Shown here: one piece after another, positions 43,317-53,325 of the stretch
Numbering within the stretch: the first letter of the stretch is position 1
Layout of the letters: every line of letters begins with the position of its first letter
Assembly: GCA_028693445.1 (NCBI GenBank)
Contig: JAQUVI010000003.1
Span: 101,212 to 165,211 of the forward strand
DNA length: 64,000 bases
Source of the DNA: Candidatus Absconditabacteria bacterium
GTDB taxonomy: Bacteria > Patescibacteriota > Gracilibacteria > Absconditabacterales > Absconditicoccaceae
Direction: 5' to 3'
Notes under the pieces: model-generated
Told to the model about the DNA's origin: nothing
What the model saw: the letters and a program-made list of their open reading frames with translations, nothing else
Database searches by the model: none
Position numbers and translations under genes: made by a program

Positions 43317-43844
43317 ATGAAACTACTTACTTTCCCAGAACTTCGCCAGTTTTCAAATTATGATTGTTGACCTTGCTCACTACAAGCAGTTTTGGCATAT
43401 TACAACATTGATATCAAAGAAGGTGAAATTTGCAAAAGAGCAAATACAACAGAGGAATGAACAAACATTGAAGACATGGTTCGTATCGCAGAAGAAGAAG
43501 GAATAAAATGTGTTTCAAAAAAAATGACTATTCAAGAAATTACAAAATATTTAGAAAAAGATATCCCTGTAATTATAGCACTTCAAGCCCGAAATTAAGA
43601 TAAAAATATAAATCGAAAAGAAACACGAGATGACTGACATTACGTTGTAGCAATATGATATGACGAAAATAATATTTACTTCGAAGACCCTTCAAGTTTT
43701 AAACGTAGTGTTTTATCTTATCAAGAATTAGAAGATAGACGACATGACGTAAGTAAAGAATGAGACATATATGATCATCACGGAATAGTTTTTCTAGGCA
43801 AAAACCCAAGTTTTAAACTGGATAATTTCGAGCATATGGATTAA
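43317..43844 (+). pseudogene. C39-like cysteine peptidase broken by TAA
   Basis: The frame encodes a C39-type papain-fold domain as found in ABC-transporter bacteriocin processing: NYDCGPCSLQAVLAYY with catalytic Cys17, then DGHYVVAIGYD with the catalytic His and ...YFEDPSS with the Asp. One in-frame TAA at 43596-43598 interrupts the segment IALQAWN-stop-DKNINWKETWDDGHYV. Three CGA codons here match Trp of the family. The product is otherwise complete at 175 residues. No ABC-transporter fusion is present. Confidence 0.75.
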
Positions 43845-43858
43845 TTTTAAAATAAAAA

Positions 43859-43886
43859 AGACCCCAATGCATAATTGCATTGGGGT
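43859..43886 (-). terminator. Terminator of the unassigned RNA
   Basis: ACCCCAATGCA / TGCATTGGGGT with a TAAT loop; on the minus strand it is followed by CTTTTTTATTTT. It also lies downstream of the C39 gene on the plus strand, but without a T run there. Confidence 0.88.
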
Positions 43887-44517
43887 ATATATTAAGTAAT
43901 AATTTTCAGTTTAGAGGAGGCTAAATAAGCCTCCTCAGTTAAACAATGTTTCAATATGGCCTCCCTTCTGGGAGCGCTTTTTTTTGTCTCCGGTAATGGG
44001 CGAGCCCAATGCAAATAAACGGGGCACCCGGTGCGGCGATCTTCCATAATTAGAAGTAGAGCAACCGGAGGTTGAAATTTGGATGGCTGGAAGTGGGCAG
44101 CCATCCTTTTATATTTACTTCGTATTTCTTCTTACAGCCCCGGCAAATAGCTCGGGCTTAGCGTCGGATGAAGAAATTCCCATGCGCCCCTATTTGGCGC
44201 GATTTACCTCCAATAGCCTGGTTGGTTCCAATTTTTAAATTTTTAACGGAACATTTTTAAAATTATTTTTTGTGCGGATGGAGGATTTTACCCCTGATCG
44301 GTTGGGGCGATAATCGGCAATATTTTCCCCTTCTGGGGTTTGGAGCAAGCTTCATCTGAGAAGGGCTCCGGATTTTTTTCGGCATATACGGCTTTTTTAT
44401 TATTTTTTCTGATTACAAACGGCTATTAAAAGCCCCAGGACTGCGACAATGCACAGCCTTAATCAACTGCATAAAAATTTTTCGCATATTTCCAAACCAA
44501 CACTTTTTTATGTTGGT
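43859..44517 (-). ncRNA. Unassigned G+C-rich structured RNA, about 650 nt
   Basis: This stretch has no convincing CDS, is much more G+C-rich than its surroundings and is bounded on the minus strand by a consensus promoter and a strong terminator. Clear hairpins include GGATGGCTG / CAGCCATCC (44081-44106), GAGGAGGCTaaataaGCCTCCTC (43914-43936), AGCCC/GGGCT around 44135-44158, and a long-range CTCCGGT (43989) / ACCGGAG (44064) pairing enclosing GGGCGAGCCC. I looked for conserved sequences of RNase P RNA (GGAAAGUCC, ACAGAA), tmRNA (tag ORF, tRNA-like ends) and SRP RNA (GGAAGGAAGCAGC) and did not find them convincingly. It could be a diverged RNase P or tmRNA, or a new RNA class. Confidence 0.65.
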
Positions 44518-44523
44518 GAGATC

Positions 44524-44551
44524 AATATAATTATTTACACACAAATGTCAA
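44524..44551 (-). promoter_or_regulatory. Promoter of the unassigned RNA
   Basis: On the minus strand TTGACA (44551-44546), a 16-base spacer, and TATATT (44529-44524), near-perfect to the sigma-70 consensus. Confidence 0.75.
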
Positions 44552-44679
44552 CACAATTTTGCACTTTTTTTATGTATTACAACAAAACCAATTCCTAACC
44601 AGATTTTTAATTGTTTTTCTTTAAATTTTTTTTATAGTAAATCTAGAAATCATTAAAAATTCAATATTTAAAATCTAAC

Positions 44680-45414
44680 ATTATCAAAATTCACTACCGC
44701 ACCATCATTATCTCAGATGTTCACCTAGGTACTCCTGATGCAAATCACGAGAAACTTTTTGAATTTATCACAAACAACACTTGTGATCACCTAATTCTAA
44801 ACTGAGATATTATTGATGGCTTATATTTAGGATTTTTTTCAAAACGACCTCAAAAACACAGACCAATCATAGAATATATTCTCAATCTTTGAGCAGAAAA
44901 TAAAGTAAAAATAACTTATCTCAAATGAAATCACGAAAGATTTTGGAAAAACCTCCTTCCTATAAAAATCAACAACATCATTTTCGCTGATGAAATAATT
45001 TATCAATCAAGGAAAAGAAAATATCTCATCTGTCATGGACAACAATTTGACAAAGAATATTGTTGCGGAAAAATAATTAATACGATATCTTTTTTATGAT
45101 GAACATTCCTTTTCTGGCTCAATAGAAAATTCAACAAAAACAGAAAAAAAAATTGAAAAAAATATTTTTCTTTAGTTTCAAAAATTAAAAAATTAGCAAA
45201 AAACATTGCCCTTTGATGACCAAAAACATTCGAAAAAAAAGTAATCAAAATCCTTAGCGAGAAAAAATGCGATGGGCTAATATGCGGACATCTCCACAAA
45301 CCAGAAATCAAACAAATCTGAATATATAATTATATGAATTCCTGAGATCGAGTAGAATCCTGCACCGCTCTAGTCGAAACTAATAATAATGAACGAAAAC
45401 TGATAAAAAGTTAA
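44680..45414 (+). CDS. Calcineurin-like metallophosphoesterase (LpxH-like)
   Basis: A 244-residue metallophosphatase with the metal motifs D-x-H (SDVHLG), GD (LNGDIID), GNHE (LKGNHERFW), H (ICHGQQFD) and GHLH (ICGHLHKP), all conserved, plus SGDWVESCTALVET with CGA as Trp. It is close to the UDP-2,3-diacylglucosamine hydrolase-like group often seen in CPR. No ATG, GTG or TTG lies between the upstream stop (44644) and the conserved start; the likely initiation codon is ATT at 44680, giving I-I-K-I-H-Y-R. Alternatively the annotation start is unusual or the start was mutated. Confidence 0.85.
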
Positions 45415-45551
45415 TAATTAACATAAAATCCGAATCAAAGTCGCTAGCACAGCGACATTTTTCGAAATATAAGTAAAATGGAAAATTAGGCTGTTAGCCA
45501 ATAGGGACCCTTGGAACTGTTGGTGGGTAATTGGCTTGTTTTATTGAGCGT

Positions 45552-45610
45552 AATATGGAAAAACATCTGGCGAGAGCTCTGCTAGCGACAAAAAGGCGTT
45601 TTTCCATATT
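45552..45610. repeat. 13-bp inverted repeat element
   Basis: AATATGGAAAAAC (45552-45564) and GTTTTTCCATATT (45598-45610) flank a G+C-richer core containing cgagagctctgctagcgac; a nearby copy of aaaatatgg follows at 45623. Similar hairpin-rich gaps lie at 6508 and 7597. The remainder of 45415-45676 shows no gene. Confidence 0.65.
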
Positions 45611-45676
45611 TTGTCGCCCAACAAAATATGGTCCCCGCCGGATAGGCAACAAAAAAACAAAAAAATATTTTTAATT

Positions 45677-47119
45677 CTACCTCTTCACCCTTCCATGCGG
45701 CGTCCCTTCCACGAATCCCGCTTGGGTCTGCACACCAATGATCGCTTTTTCATGAAACTCAGATAAATTCGCAGCCCCAACATAAGTCATCGCACTACGT
45801 AATCCTGCAACAAATTCATCTACAATATCTCCCACACTTGATCTTCCTTCTTTGAGATATATTTTTGACGTTGAAATTCATTCACGAAACATTTGTTTTC
45901 TAGCCAATTCAAATTTTGACAATCATTTATTTCTAAGCGTTACAGCTTTTTTGGAAGCCATTCCATAATTTTCTTTGTACATATATCATTGTTCATCATA
46001 TTTTATATCTCCCACTGCCTCAAAAGTTCATGCAAAAGTTGTTCCAAGCATTGCATGATTAGCACCAGCAGCCAAAGCCAAAATCATATCTCTAGGTTCT
46101 TTTATTCATCCATCTGCCCACACAAATTTTCCATGCTTTTTAGCTTCTTGAGCACATTTATATACTGCTGTAAATTGTGGCCTTCCAACTCAAGTTTTGA
46201 TTCTTGTTGTACACATAGCTCATGGTCCAAGTCAAACTTTAACCCCATCAGCCCCTGCTTCAAGCAATGCTTTTGTAGCCTCTGCGGTCACAACATTTCC
46301 TGCTACAATTTTTATTTTATCTCCAAACAAATTTCTGCATCTTTTGATTGCATCAATCATGGATTTTTGATATGCATGAGCCGTATCCAAAACAAATGTT
46401 CTAATTCCCAAATCAAACAACATTTTTGCTCTTTCTTCAAAATTATTAATACCCAATGCAACTGTTACATCCAAACGTCATTCTAAGTCCAGGGTTGGTT
46501 TATATATACTATTTCTAATAGTCTGTTTTTTTGTCAAAATTCAAATCAAAACTCAATTTTTATCTACAATTGGCAAAACCCCTACTCAACTTTTTTCCAT
46601 TAAATTAAAAGCTTCTTCATCAGAAATTCCTTCTTGCGCAACAATCAAATCTCTTTTAGAAAAATTTCCAAGCAAAGTAAATTGATCATAACCTTCAAAA
46701 TCTTTTGGCTTAAAAAGTGCTAATGGTTTATTATCATCATCAACCAAAATCACAGACTGATGAGATCTTTTGTAAATCAAACCCAAAGCATCTCTAATAG
46801 TATCATTTGCTTCCACCGTAATTGGAGTATCATAAAAAATACTTGCATTTTTGATATGCAAAACAATTCTTTTCATCGTTTCATCATCCATATCTTGTGG
46901 CAAAACTACCAATCCCCCATAACGAGCCATAGTTTCTGCCATTCTTTTTCCCGCAACTGCATTCATATTTGCCACTACAATAGGAATATTTGTATTCAAA
47001 GAAAATTGTGGTTTTACATCCATTTCAAATCTTGATTTTCCTTCGAAATAATTTTGAAATAAAAACACATCTTCATATGCTAATTCTTCATTTTCGTACA
47101 AAGGATTATTAAATTTCAT
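45677..47119 (-). CDS. guaB1: GuaB1-type IMPDH-related GMP reductase
   Basis: A 480-residue TIM-barrel enzyme with two CBS domains. It matches the GuaB1 branch, which reduces GMP to IMP in actinobacteria: [21 protein letters not shown] near the start, VVLPQD, then in the barrel [28 protein letters not shown] with the catalytic Cys loop, GRPQFTAV and WADGGIK, and the ending [15 protein letters not shown]. This pattern, not that of ordinary GuaB, suggests purine salvage. Several Gly are TGA. ATG at 47119 is used; a TTG lies one codon upstream. Confidence 0.9.
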
Positions 47120-47136
47120 CAAGATTTGGTTAGTAT

Positions 47137-48033
47137 CTAAAATATCGTTGCTACTTTAGGATCTCTTCCTTGTACCAACTGATCATTTCATCATCATTTT
47201 AAACCAAGAGATTGAACCAATGTTTTGGCAGATCATTCCTGCATAAACAAAGCAAAATTTCACTCTTTTGTATATATCAAAAAATTCTGATTTTCAAATA
47301 TTTTTCTAACTTGTCCCAACGCAATTTTAAAATCAACATCGCTAGGTATTTCCAATACTAATTGTAATTCTGGATTATTTGTTTTATTTGGTAATCAACG
47401 CAACATATCGGCAACTAATTTATTTTGTAATTGACCAAAAGAATTTTGTAAAGATTCATGTTCTTTGATTAATTTTTCTGTCTTATCAACAACTTGTTTT
47501 TGACCAACGCTAAACTTCTCAGCCAAAGAATTCAAAATTTGATCTTTTTCTTGTAAATATTCAAACACTTTTGGTCAAGTCAAAGCCACAATTCTTTTGA
47601 TACCAGAAGCTACAGATTCTTGAGCAAGAATCACAAAACATCCAATATCTTTGGTATTGCTTACATGAGTTCCTCCACAAAGTTCTGTAGAGATATTCTG
47701 ATCAACTTTGACCACTCTTACCGTATCTCCATATTTATCTTCAAAAAATGCTTTAGCTCAAAGTTTGATAGCTTCATCATAAGAAGTTTCAAAGTTTTCT
47801 ACAGGCAAAGCAGCATAAATCAAATGATTTACTTTTTTCTGAATTTCCAAAAGTTCTTCACCAGTCAATGCTCTATCTGCAGCAAAATCCAATCTCAAAT
47901 AATCTTCATCTACAAATGATCCTGCCTGTTTTGTTTCAGAAAAAACTGCACCCAACTGAGCGTGCAACAGATGCGCAGCCGTATGAGCTCTCATTTTGGC
48001 ATATCTTTGAGCAACATCAACAATAAGTTTCAT
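47137..48033 (-). CDS. Free-standing AlaRS-like editing protein (AlaX)
   Basis: A 298-residue protein corresponding to the editing and C-terminal part of alanyl-tRNA synthetase. Zinc-site motifs are intact: [13 protein letters not shown] (HxxxH) and [13 protein letters not shown] (C...H). It lacks the aminoacylation core. Residues about 160-230 form a helical linker and the end resembles the AlaRS C-Ala/DHHA1 domain. Such proteins deacylate Ser- or Gly-tRNA-Ala. Catalytic AlaRS is not in the window, so this is either AlaX or a split AlaRS C-terminal gene. Confidence 0.85.
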
Positions 48034-48065
48034 AGGATGATATATTATTGTTAAAATTTATTGTA

Positions 48066-48266
48066 TTATAATCCCAAAGAAGAAATATCTATAACTTCGT
48101 CTTCATTTGGCATTTCTCCAGTAATATCTTCACCAGTAAGTGTTTCATCTGGAGCATTTTTGTTCATATCTACAAAATACATCACAGAAACCAATCCACT
48201 AGACAACAAAAACACAGCCAAAATAAACAAAACAATAATTTTCATAATCTTTTTTTGAGAAGCCAT
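48066..48266 (-). CDS. Small single-pass membrane protein
   Basis: A 66-residue frame with one N-terminal membrane helix (about 8-30, IVLFILAVFLLSSGLVSVMYF) and an acidic, Thr/Glu-rich outer tail. No TGA. It lies upstream of the AlaX gene on the same strand. No family. Confidence 0.65.
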   Translation of the reverse strand: MASQKKIMKIIVLFILAVFLLSSGLVSVMYFVDMNKNAPDETLTGEDITGEMPNEDEVIDISSLGL

Positions 48267-48348
48267 TTTTTATAAATTTTAAATTATAAATTTTAGATGC
48301 TAAATACATTAAGAATAATTTATAACTTAGCATTAAACATCAACTATT

Positions 48349-48420
48349 TGGCCCGACCCGGAGTCGAACCGGGGTTACAATCTTCGCAGGATTGTGTCCT
48401 ATCCACTAAACGACCGGACC
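48349..48420 (-). tRNA. tRNA-Arg (anticodon GCG)
   Basis: Folds as a tRNA: acceptor GGTCCGG with TCGGGCC (two G-T pairs), D arm, anticodon stem CAATC/GATTG with loop CTGCGAA (anticodon GCG), T arm CCCGG/CCGGG with TTCGACT. Discriminator A; no CCA is encoded. C35 and A20 fit bacterial Arg identity. GCG reads CGC and CGU only. The usual bacterial tRNA-Arg has ACG (inosine), which also reads CGA; its replacement here fits CGA being Trp. Confidence 0.93.
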
Positions 48421-48583
48421 ATCAAAAAATGACTTTAACCATTTCCTACCAAAACTCAATCAAAAAACAACTATAAAATGATTTATCAGTAAGCACAATT
48501 TGTTTACAAATTTCATTTAAAATTTGCAAAAATTAGCAAAACCACTATAATGATAAAAACCTTTTTACTTTTAAACAAAAAAA

Positions 48584-49276
48584 ATGGCAGAAACAAAAAC
48601 AAAAGAACCAACAGCAAAAGAAACAAAAGCTGTTGAACCAAAAGCTGAAACAAAGGCTGAACCAAAAGCAAAAAAAACCACACCAAAAACAAGCAAAAAT
48701 GAAGTTATGGAAAAGTATCTTCAAATGGTACAATTCGTACAAAACACAGTTGGAAATATCGAAAACGATCTCAAAAGAGTTTCAATCGTGTTGAACCAAC
48801 TTGGAAAGTTTAACTTAGAAAATCCTGAAACATTTTTGGAAATCGACAAAGATGCAAAAGATCTTTTCTGAGACACAGAACTCAAAACCTATTCAGAAGA
48901 AAATATGGAAGTAGTAGAAGGAAAATTTGATGGATACTTTATGATCGGAGCCGACCAAAAGAAATATCCAGTTCCTTTGAATTACTCAAGTAAAACCAAA
49001 CTTATTCCTGGAGATGTACTCAAACTCAAAATTCTTGAAGATGGTAAATTTATCTACAAACTTATCCAACCAGCAGATAGAAAACATGTAAGAGCCATAC
49101 TTTCCAAAACAGAAGACAATAAGTTTATCGCTATGACTGACGATGGAAAATCATACTTTCTAAATCAAGCCGCGGTAAGTTTCTTTAAAGGAAAACCAGG
49201 TGATGAACTATATATTCTCGTAAACGAACAAGATAAATCAGCATTCGCTGCTATCGAAGCTATTATCAAGAAATAG
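48584..49276 (+). CDS. Uncharacterised 230-residue protein with Lys/Ala-rich N terminus
   Basis: Residues 1-45 are a Lys/Ala/Pro/Glu-rich tail, 46-95 a probable coiled coil (YLQMVQFVQNTVGNI), and 100-230 a beta-rich domain with GKFDGYFMIGADQKKYPV and IPGDVLKLKILEDGKF, suggesting an OB-like or Tudor-like fold. One TGA at 48869 is Gly. Similar proteins recur in CPR genomes as I recall. A role in nucleic acid or ribosome binding is possible; unproven. Confidence 0.75.
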
Positions 49277-49302
49277 TTCGAATATCCAAAGAATCTATTT
49301 TG

Positions 49303-49335
49303 TTTCTTTGTCTTTCTGAGCCTGTCGAAGAAAAT
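49303..49335. repeat. TCTGAGCCTGTCGAAG dispersed element
   Basis: tttgtctttctgagcctg then tcgaagaaaatag, the same family as the triple repeat at 12500. Confidence 0.6.
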
Positions 49336-49366
49336 AGAAACAAACCATATATATATTTTCTAGACT

Positions 49367-49398
49367 AAACTCCTCTTCAATGGGGAGTTTTTCTTTTT
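49367..49398 (+). terminator. Rho-independent terminator
   Basis: AAACTCC / GGAGTTT with a 10-base loop, then T-rich sequence. Confidence 0.85.
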
Positions 49399-49438
49399 CA
49401 CTTGTCATTACCCCAAAAATATATACAATCCAAATATT

Positions 49439-50197
49439 ATGACAAATCGAGGAACCAAGCTTATAAATTTCTTTTTCCCCACCACCTGTATCAACTGCGG
49501 AAAAACAGGTGAATATTTATGTAGTAATTGCAAAACAACACTCACTCCTCACCCAGAAATTTGTCCCTATTGCCACAAAACCTCTCAATTTTATCAAACT
49601 TGTTTAGATTGTAGAATTTCACCATACAACGCTCTTGAAGGCGTAATCATACCTTTTTCTTATACAGACACAATCAAACAACTTATCACAAAATTTAAAT
49701 ACAAACACCAAAAAGATCTCGTAGATTTTCTCGTAAATAGACTTATCATTATTTTACAAACCAATGAGAAATTAAATACACTTATAAACTGATCAGTCAT
49801 TGCGAGGAGCGATAACGACGTGGCAATCCATAACAATCAGATTCTAATAAGTTACATTCCAACTCACCGATATAGAAAACATTTCATCAAAGGCTACAAT
49901 CAATCCCAAGTCTTAGCCGAAAATATCCAAGAAAAAATTCAGATTCCTATTGTTGAATTATTGCAAAAACCACAAGCTAGTAAAGCACAAGCCAAATTAC
50001 AAAGAAACCAGAGATTAGTAAATCTTCAAGGTAAATTTATTCTAAATCCAAATATTCAGTTGCAAGGTCATGAAACAATACTTCTTATCGATGATGTGAC
50101 AACCACCAATGCGACATTAAATGAGGCTGCACGCACTATCAAAACACAATATCCATATACAAAAATTCGAGGATTAGTAATTGCGAGACATAATTAA
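49439..50197 (+). CDS. comF: ComF-family phosphoribosyltransferase-like protein
   Basis: ComF is needed for natural transformation in several bacteria. The 252-residue protein has the N-terminal zinc finger (CINCG, CSNC, CPYCH, CLDC), the segment FSYTDTIKQLITKFKY, PTHWYRKHFIKGYNQS (CGA as Trp), and the PRPP-loop-like ILLIDDVTTTNATL. Residues about 120-134 carry an inserted VIARSDNDVAIHNN encoded by a dispersed repeat. The ring of Cys pairs and the PRTase core are both complete, so the insertion appears tolerated. It supports a DNA-uptake system in this lineage, with recX and xer nearby. Confidence 0.9.
49796..49829 (+). repeat. In-frame GTCATTGCGA element in comF
   Basis: gtcattgcgaggagcgataac then gtggcaatcc region, read VIARSDNDVAI in frame. 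Confidence 0.85.
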
Positions 50198-50307
50198 TCA
50201 GCGAAGTTAAATGATTAGAATATTTTTTCACAAAAAGGCAAGTCAAAACACCTGCTCTTTTTTTTTATTTTAGGTTTTTTAAAGGTTCCCGGGTATAATT
50301 ATTATGA

Positions 50308-50387
50308 GTCATTTCCGCCTTGTCAGTTGCAGCGGAAATCTAATTGCTTTGTCATTCCGACCTAAAGAATTTGGAATCGGAATCTAA
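50308..50387. repeat. Two GTCATTCCG...CGGAATCTAA elements
   Basis: gtcatttccgcc...gcggaaatctaat (50308-50344) and gtcattccgacc...atcggaatctaat (50351-50387), intergenic. The compensating changes in both arms keep the hairpin. Confidence 0.85.
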
Positions 50388-50421
50388 TATCAAAAACTTT
50401 ATAAATTTAAAAACTATAAAA

Positions 50422-52386
50422 ATGACGGATCCAATAGTTCAAGATCAAAATCAAAACGGACAAAATCCACAAACAACTCAGACACCAACGCCTGAATTAG
50501 ATTTTGATTTAAATTTACAAACAAATGAAGAAGCTGCTACTAAAGAAGAACCAGCTATTTCTTTGGATTTTGACGAAATAGAAAAAACAAAAATAGATAC
50601 ACCAGTAGAACCAAATATTAATGACATTGCCATTGAAGAAACAACTCCAGTTGCTGAAGAAACTCCAGTGATTGAAGAAACTCCAGTTGCTGAAAACAAT
50701 GTCATTGCGAGCGACAGCGAAGCAATCCAACTAGATACTGAAATCAACGAAAAACCTATAGAAGAAAATACTACAGAAAAAACTCCAGCCGTTGAAGAGG
50801 TAACTCCAGTTATTGAAGAATCAACTCCAGTTGTTGAAGATAATGTCATTGCGAGTGATAGCGAAGCAATCCAACTTAATGAAACAAAAGACACAAACAA
50901 AAAAATAGAACAAACAGAAACAATCCAACAGAAAACAGAACAAGAAGATACAAAACAACCAGAAAAAATTGAATCAAATCCAATAGATGAAATTGCTACA
51001 GAATTTCCTCTTCCCAAAAAATCTGAAGAAACAGAAAAATCAGAAAACAAAGAAGATAATCGAATAGAACAAGAAGATGCTCTTGTTGAGCAAAACAAAG
51101 AACCTGAAATTAAAGAGAATAATAATATTATTGAAACAAAAAAAGAACCTGAAGTTAAAGAAGAAACTTTAAATATATTTAATGATTCAACAGAAAAAAT
51201 TGAAGACAAAAAACAAGAATCAAATGACGCAATAAAAGAAAACCAAAACGAAACAACTAAAATTGAAGAAGTAAAAAATGAAAACACACAAGCCAAACAA
51301 AATTTACCAACAAGTACAAATTTAGAGCAAGACCACGCTATTATTACACAACTTCAAGAAAGTGCTTGAAAACCAGTAGAACAAACTCCTGTTGTAGCTA
51401 CAACTCCTACATCTACGGAAGTAAATTTAGATGATCTATTAAACACACCAACTCCAACACCTATCGAATCTAACCCATCTAATCTACCTAACCCATCTAA
51501 TCTACCTAACCCATCTAATTTACCTAACCCATCTAATTTACCAGCTTTTACAGGAATTCAATGATATCCAGTCGCTCCAATAGCAACACAAATTTCTGAG
51601 CAAATAAAGAAACCACTAAACAAAAAAATTCTGATTAATATTGGAATTTGAATTTCTATTTTCTTTGTATGATGGTTTATGTTCAAAACAATGTATCCTC
51701 TCGAATATCAAAAAATGATAGGTAAATGACCTCAACCAACAACAATAGAAAATCAATTAACAGATAATTCAATAACACCTATAGAAGAAGAAACGTGAGC
51801 CGTAGCTGAAAGCGATTTATTTAACAATCCTGCTTTGGCAAATTATCATTGATCTGCACCAGAATTATCTTGATGAACTAATGAAGTTGAAGATGATTTC
51901 AATGCTTTTGAGGATATAGAAGAAAATTTAACAGAAACAGATAACAAAACAATTGAAAGAATACAAAATTATATTGATGTATGAAGACAATACACAGTTA
52001 TAGGAAAGAAAAATAATGACAAAGATATTATGAAATATAGCTTATTTTTGTACAAAAAAGCATTAACTCTTTTAACAGACATTGAAAATGGAACTCAAAT
52101 CAGTACTGATGAATTAGATAAGCAATTATCTGATCTTGAATCATATTTACAAAAATTAACCTGAAAAAATTCTGATGGCGAAATCGTTCTACAACAACAA
52201 ACTCAACCAACCCCAGAAGAATTTTTCTGATCAGAAAATAGTTGATCAACACAAGAAGAACCAACAACAGAAACCTATACAACAAATGAAAGTTGAACAA
52301 CCGAAACAACAGAGACAGAAAATGCAATTGAAAACCTATCAGGAGACGAAGATTCAATCACACAGACTAACGAGCTTAATCGATAA
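50422..52386 (+). CDS. Large disordered single-pass protein with in-frame repeats
   Basis: A 654-residue protein. Residues 1-390 are Glu/Thr/Lys/Asn-rich and probably disordered, with repeated EETPV units, two VIASDSEAIQL insertions from the dispersed element, and four tandem NPSNLP units (an 18-base repeat at about 51473-51540). A membrane helix is at about 403-423, then a Thr/Ser-rich outer region with a helical segment. It shares 65 bases with the start of the xer gene. The layout (long cytoplasmic acidic arm, one helix, external domain) recurs in the gene at 58135. Function unknown. Confidence 0.75.
50701..50728 (+). repeat. In-frame GTCATTGCGA element, first copy in the 654-residue gene
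   Basis: gtcattgcgagcgacagcga then agcaatcc, read VIASDSEAI in frame. Confidence 0.9.
50845..50872 (+). repeat. In-frame GTCATTGCGA element, second copy
   Basis: Almost identical to the copy at 50701; also read VIASDSEAIQL. The two differ by two bases. Confidence 0.9.
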
Positions 52387-53242
52387 ATATACATATTATC
52401 TTACATACGAAAAAAACGTAAGTCCCAAAACATTGGAAAATTATTCGCTACGACTCAACAGGCTCGTAGATTTTCTTGGTGATATAGATATCAAAGATCT
52501 AAACCGTATGCAAGTTTTGGATTTTAGAATGGAACTCAATAGACAATGACTTGGTACCAAAACTATCAATTATCATGTCGTTGCTATTCGTGCATTTCTA
52601 AAATTTCTGCTCAAAAACGATATCGATTGTATAAGTCCAGACAAACTTGAATTATCCAAAACCCCTCCTAGAGAAGTTAATTATCTCGATGAAGAAGAAA
52701 TAGAAAAAATATTACAAGCTCCAGGTAAATTAGCAAACAAAAATATACAACAACAAACCAGAGATATTGCAATTTTATATATGTTATATGGAACTTGATT
52801 AAGAGTTTCAGAATTAATTAAACTTAAAAAAAACGACATAAAAATCGATTCAAATCAATTTTCCGTAATATGAAAATGATCAAAAATAAGATCTATTTTT
52901 GCTACAAAAATTGCCAGAGAAAAATTAAAAAATTATCTCAACCAAAGAAAAGACAATTCACCATATCTATTTACTACAGTTTCAGTTAACGGTCTATGAG
53001 AATATTTGAGCAGAAATAGTATCGAAGAAATTGTCAGAAAATACGCAAAAGTAGCAGGTATCGAAAAAAAAGTCACACCACATACACTCAGACATAGTTT
53101 TGCAACTTCTCTTATAAAAAAATGAGCTGATATCAGGGCTGTACAAACACTTCTCGGACATTCATCAATTACGACAACACAAATTTATACTCATGTTGAC
53201 GATAAACACCTCAAACAAGTCCATGATTTACTTGAATCTTAA
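52322..53242 (+). CDS. Tyrosine recombinase XerC/XerD-like
   Basis: Xer recombinases resolve chromosome dimers at dif. The 306-residue protein has the SAM-like N-terminal domain and the catalytic residues R161 (GTGLRVSEL), H254 and R257 (TPHTLRHSF), H280 (LLGHSS) and Y289 (QIYTHV). Gly of GTGLR is TGA. ATG at 52322 is the preferred start; ATG at about 52286 is an alternative. The start overlaps the previous gene by 65 bases in another frame. No mobile element boundaries are seen, so a housekeeping Xer is likely. Confidence 0.92.
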
Positions 53243-53266
53243 CCACAAATTTATATTATCCGATAT

Positions 53267-53302
53267 GTCATTCCGACCTTGTCAGTTGGAGTCGGAATCT
53301 AA
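53267..53302. repeat. GTCATTCCGAC...GTCGGAATCT element
   Basis: Intergenic copy between xer and the IleRS-like gene. Confidence 0.85.
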
Positions 53303-53325
53303 TCTTTAATATTTAATCAAAAACA

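Noticed and set aside
36814..43598. TAA recoded as sense, suggested by two internal TAA codons
   Set aside because: TAA is the terminal stop of most genes in the window, so single lesions or errors are the simpler explanation.
43892..44104. 70-codon ORF in the G+C-rich island
   Set aside because: It runs across strong hairpins and lacks typical coding composition; the region fits an RNA gene better.
50478..51296. A 272-codon minus-strand ORF
   Set aside because: It is the antisense shadow of the repetitive Glu/Thr-rich gene at 50422 and has Ser/Phe/Val low-complexity composition with no family signature.
51473..51540. 18-base tandem repeat as an independent element
   Set aside because: The unit aacccatctaatctacct keeps frame and encodes NPSNLP four times within one protein, so it is treated as a protein repeat.
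52322..53242. Mobile-element integrase
   Set aside because: No att repeats, tRNA junction or phage genes flank it; the sequence reads like chromosomal XerC/D.
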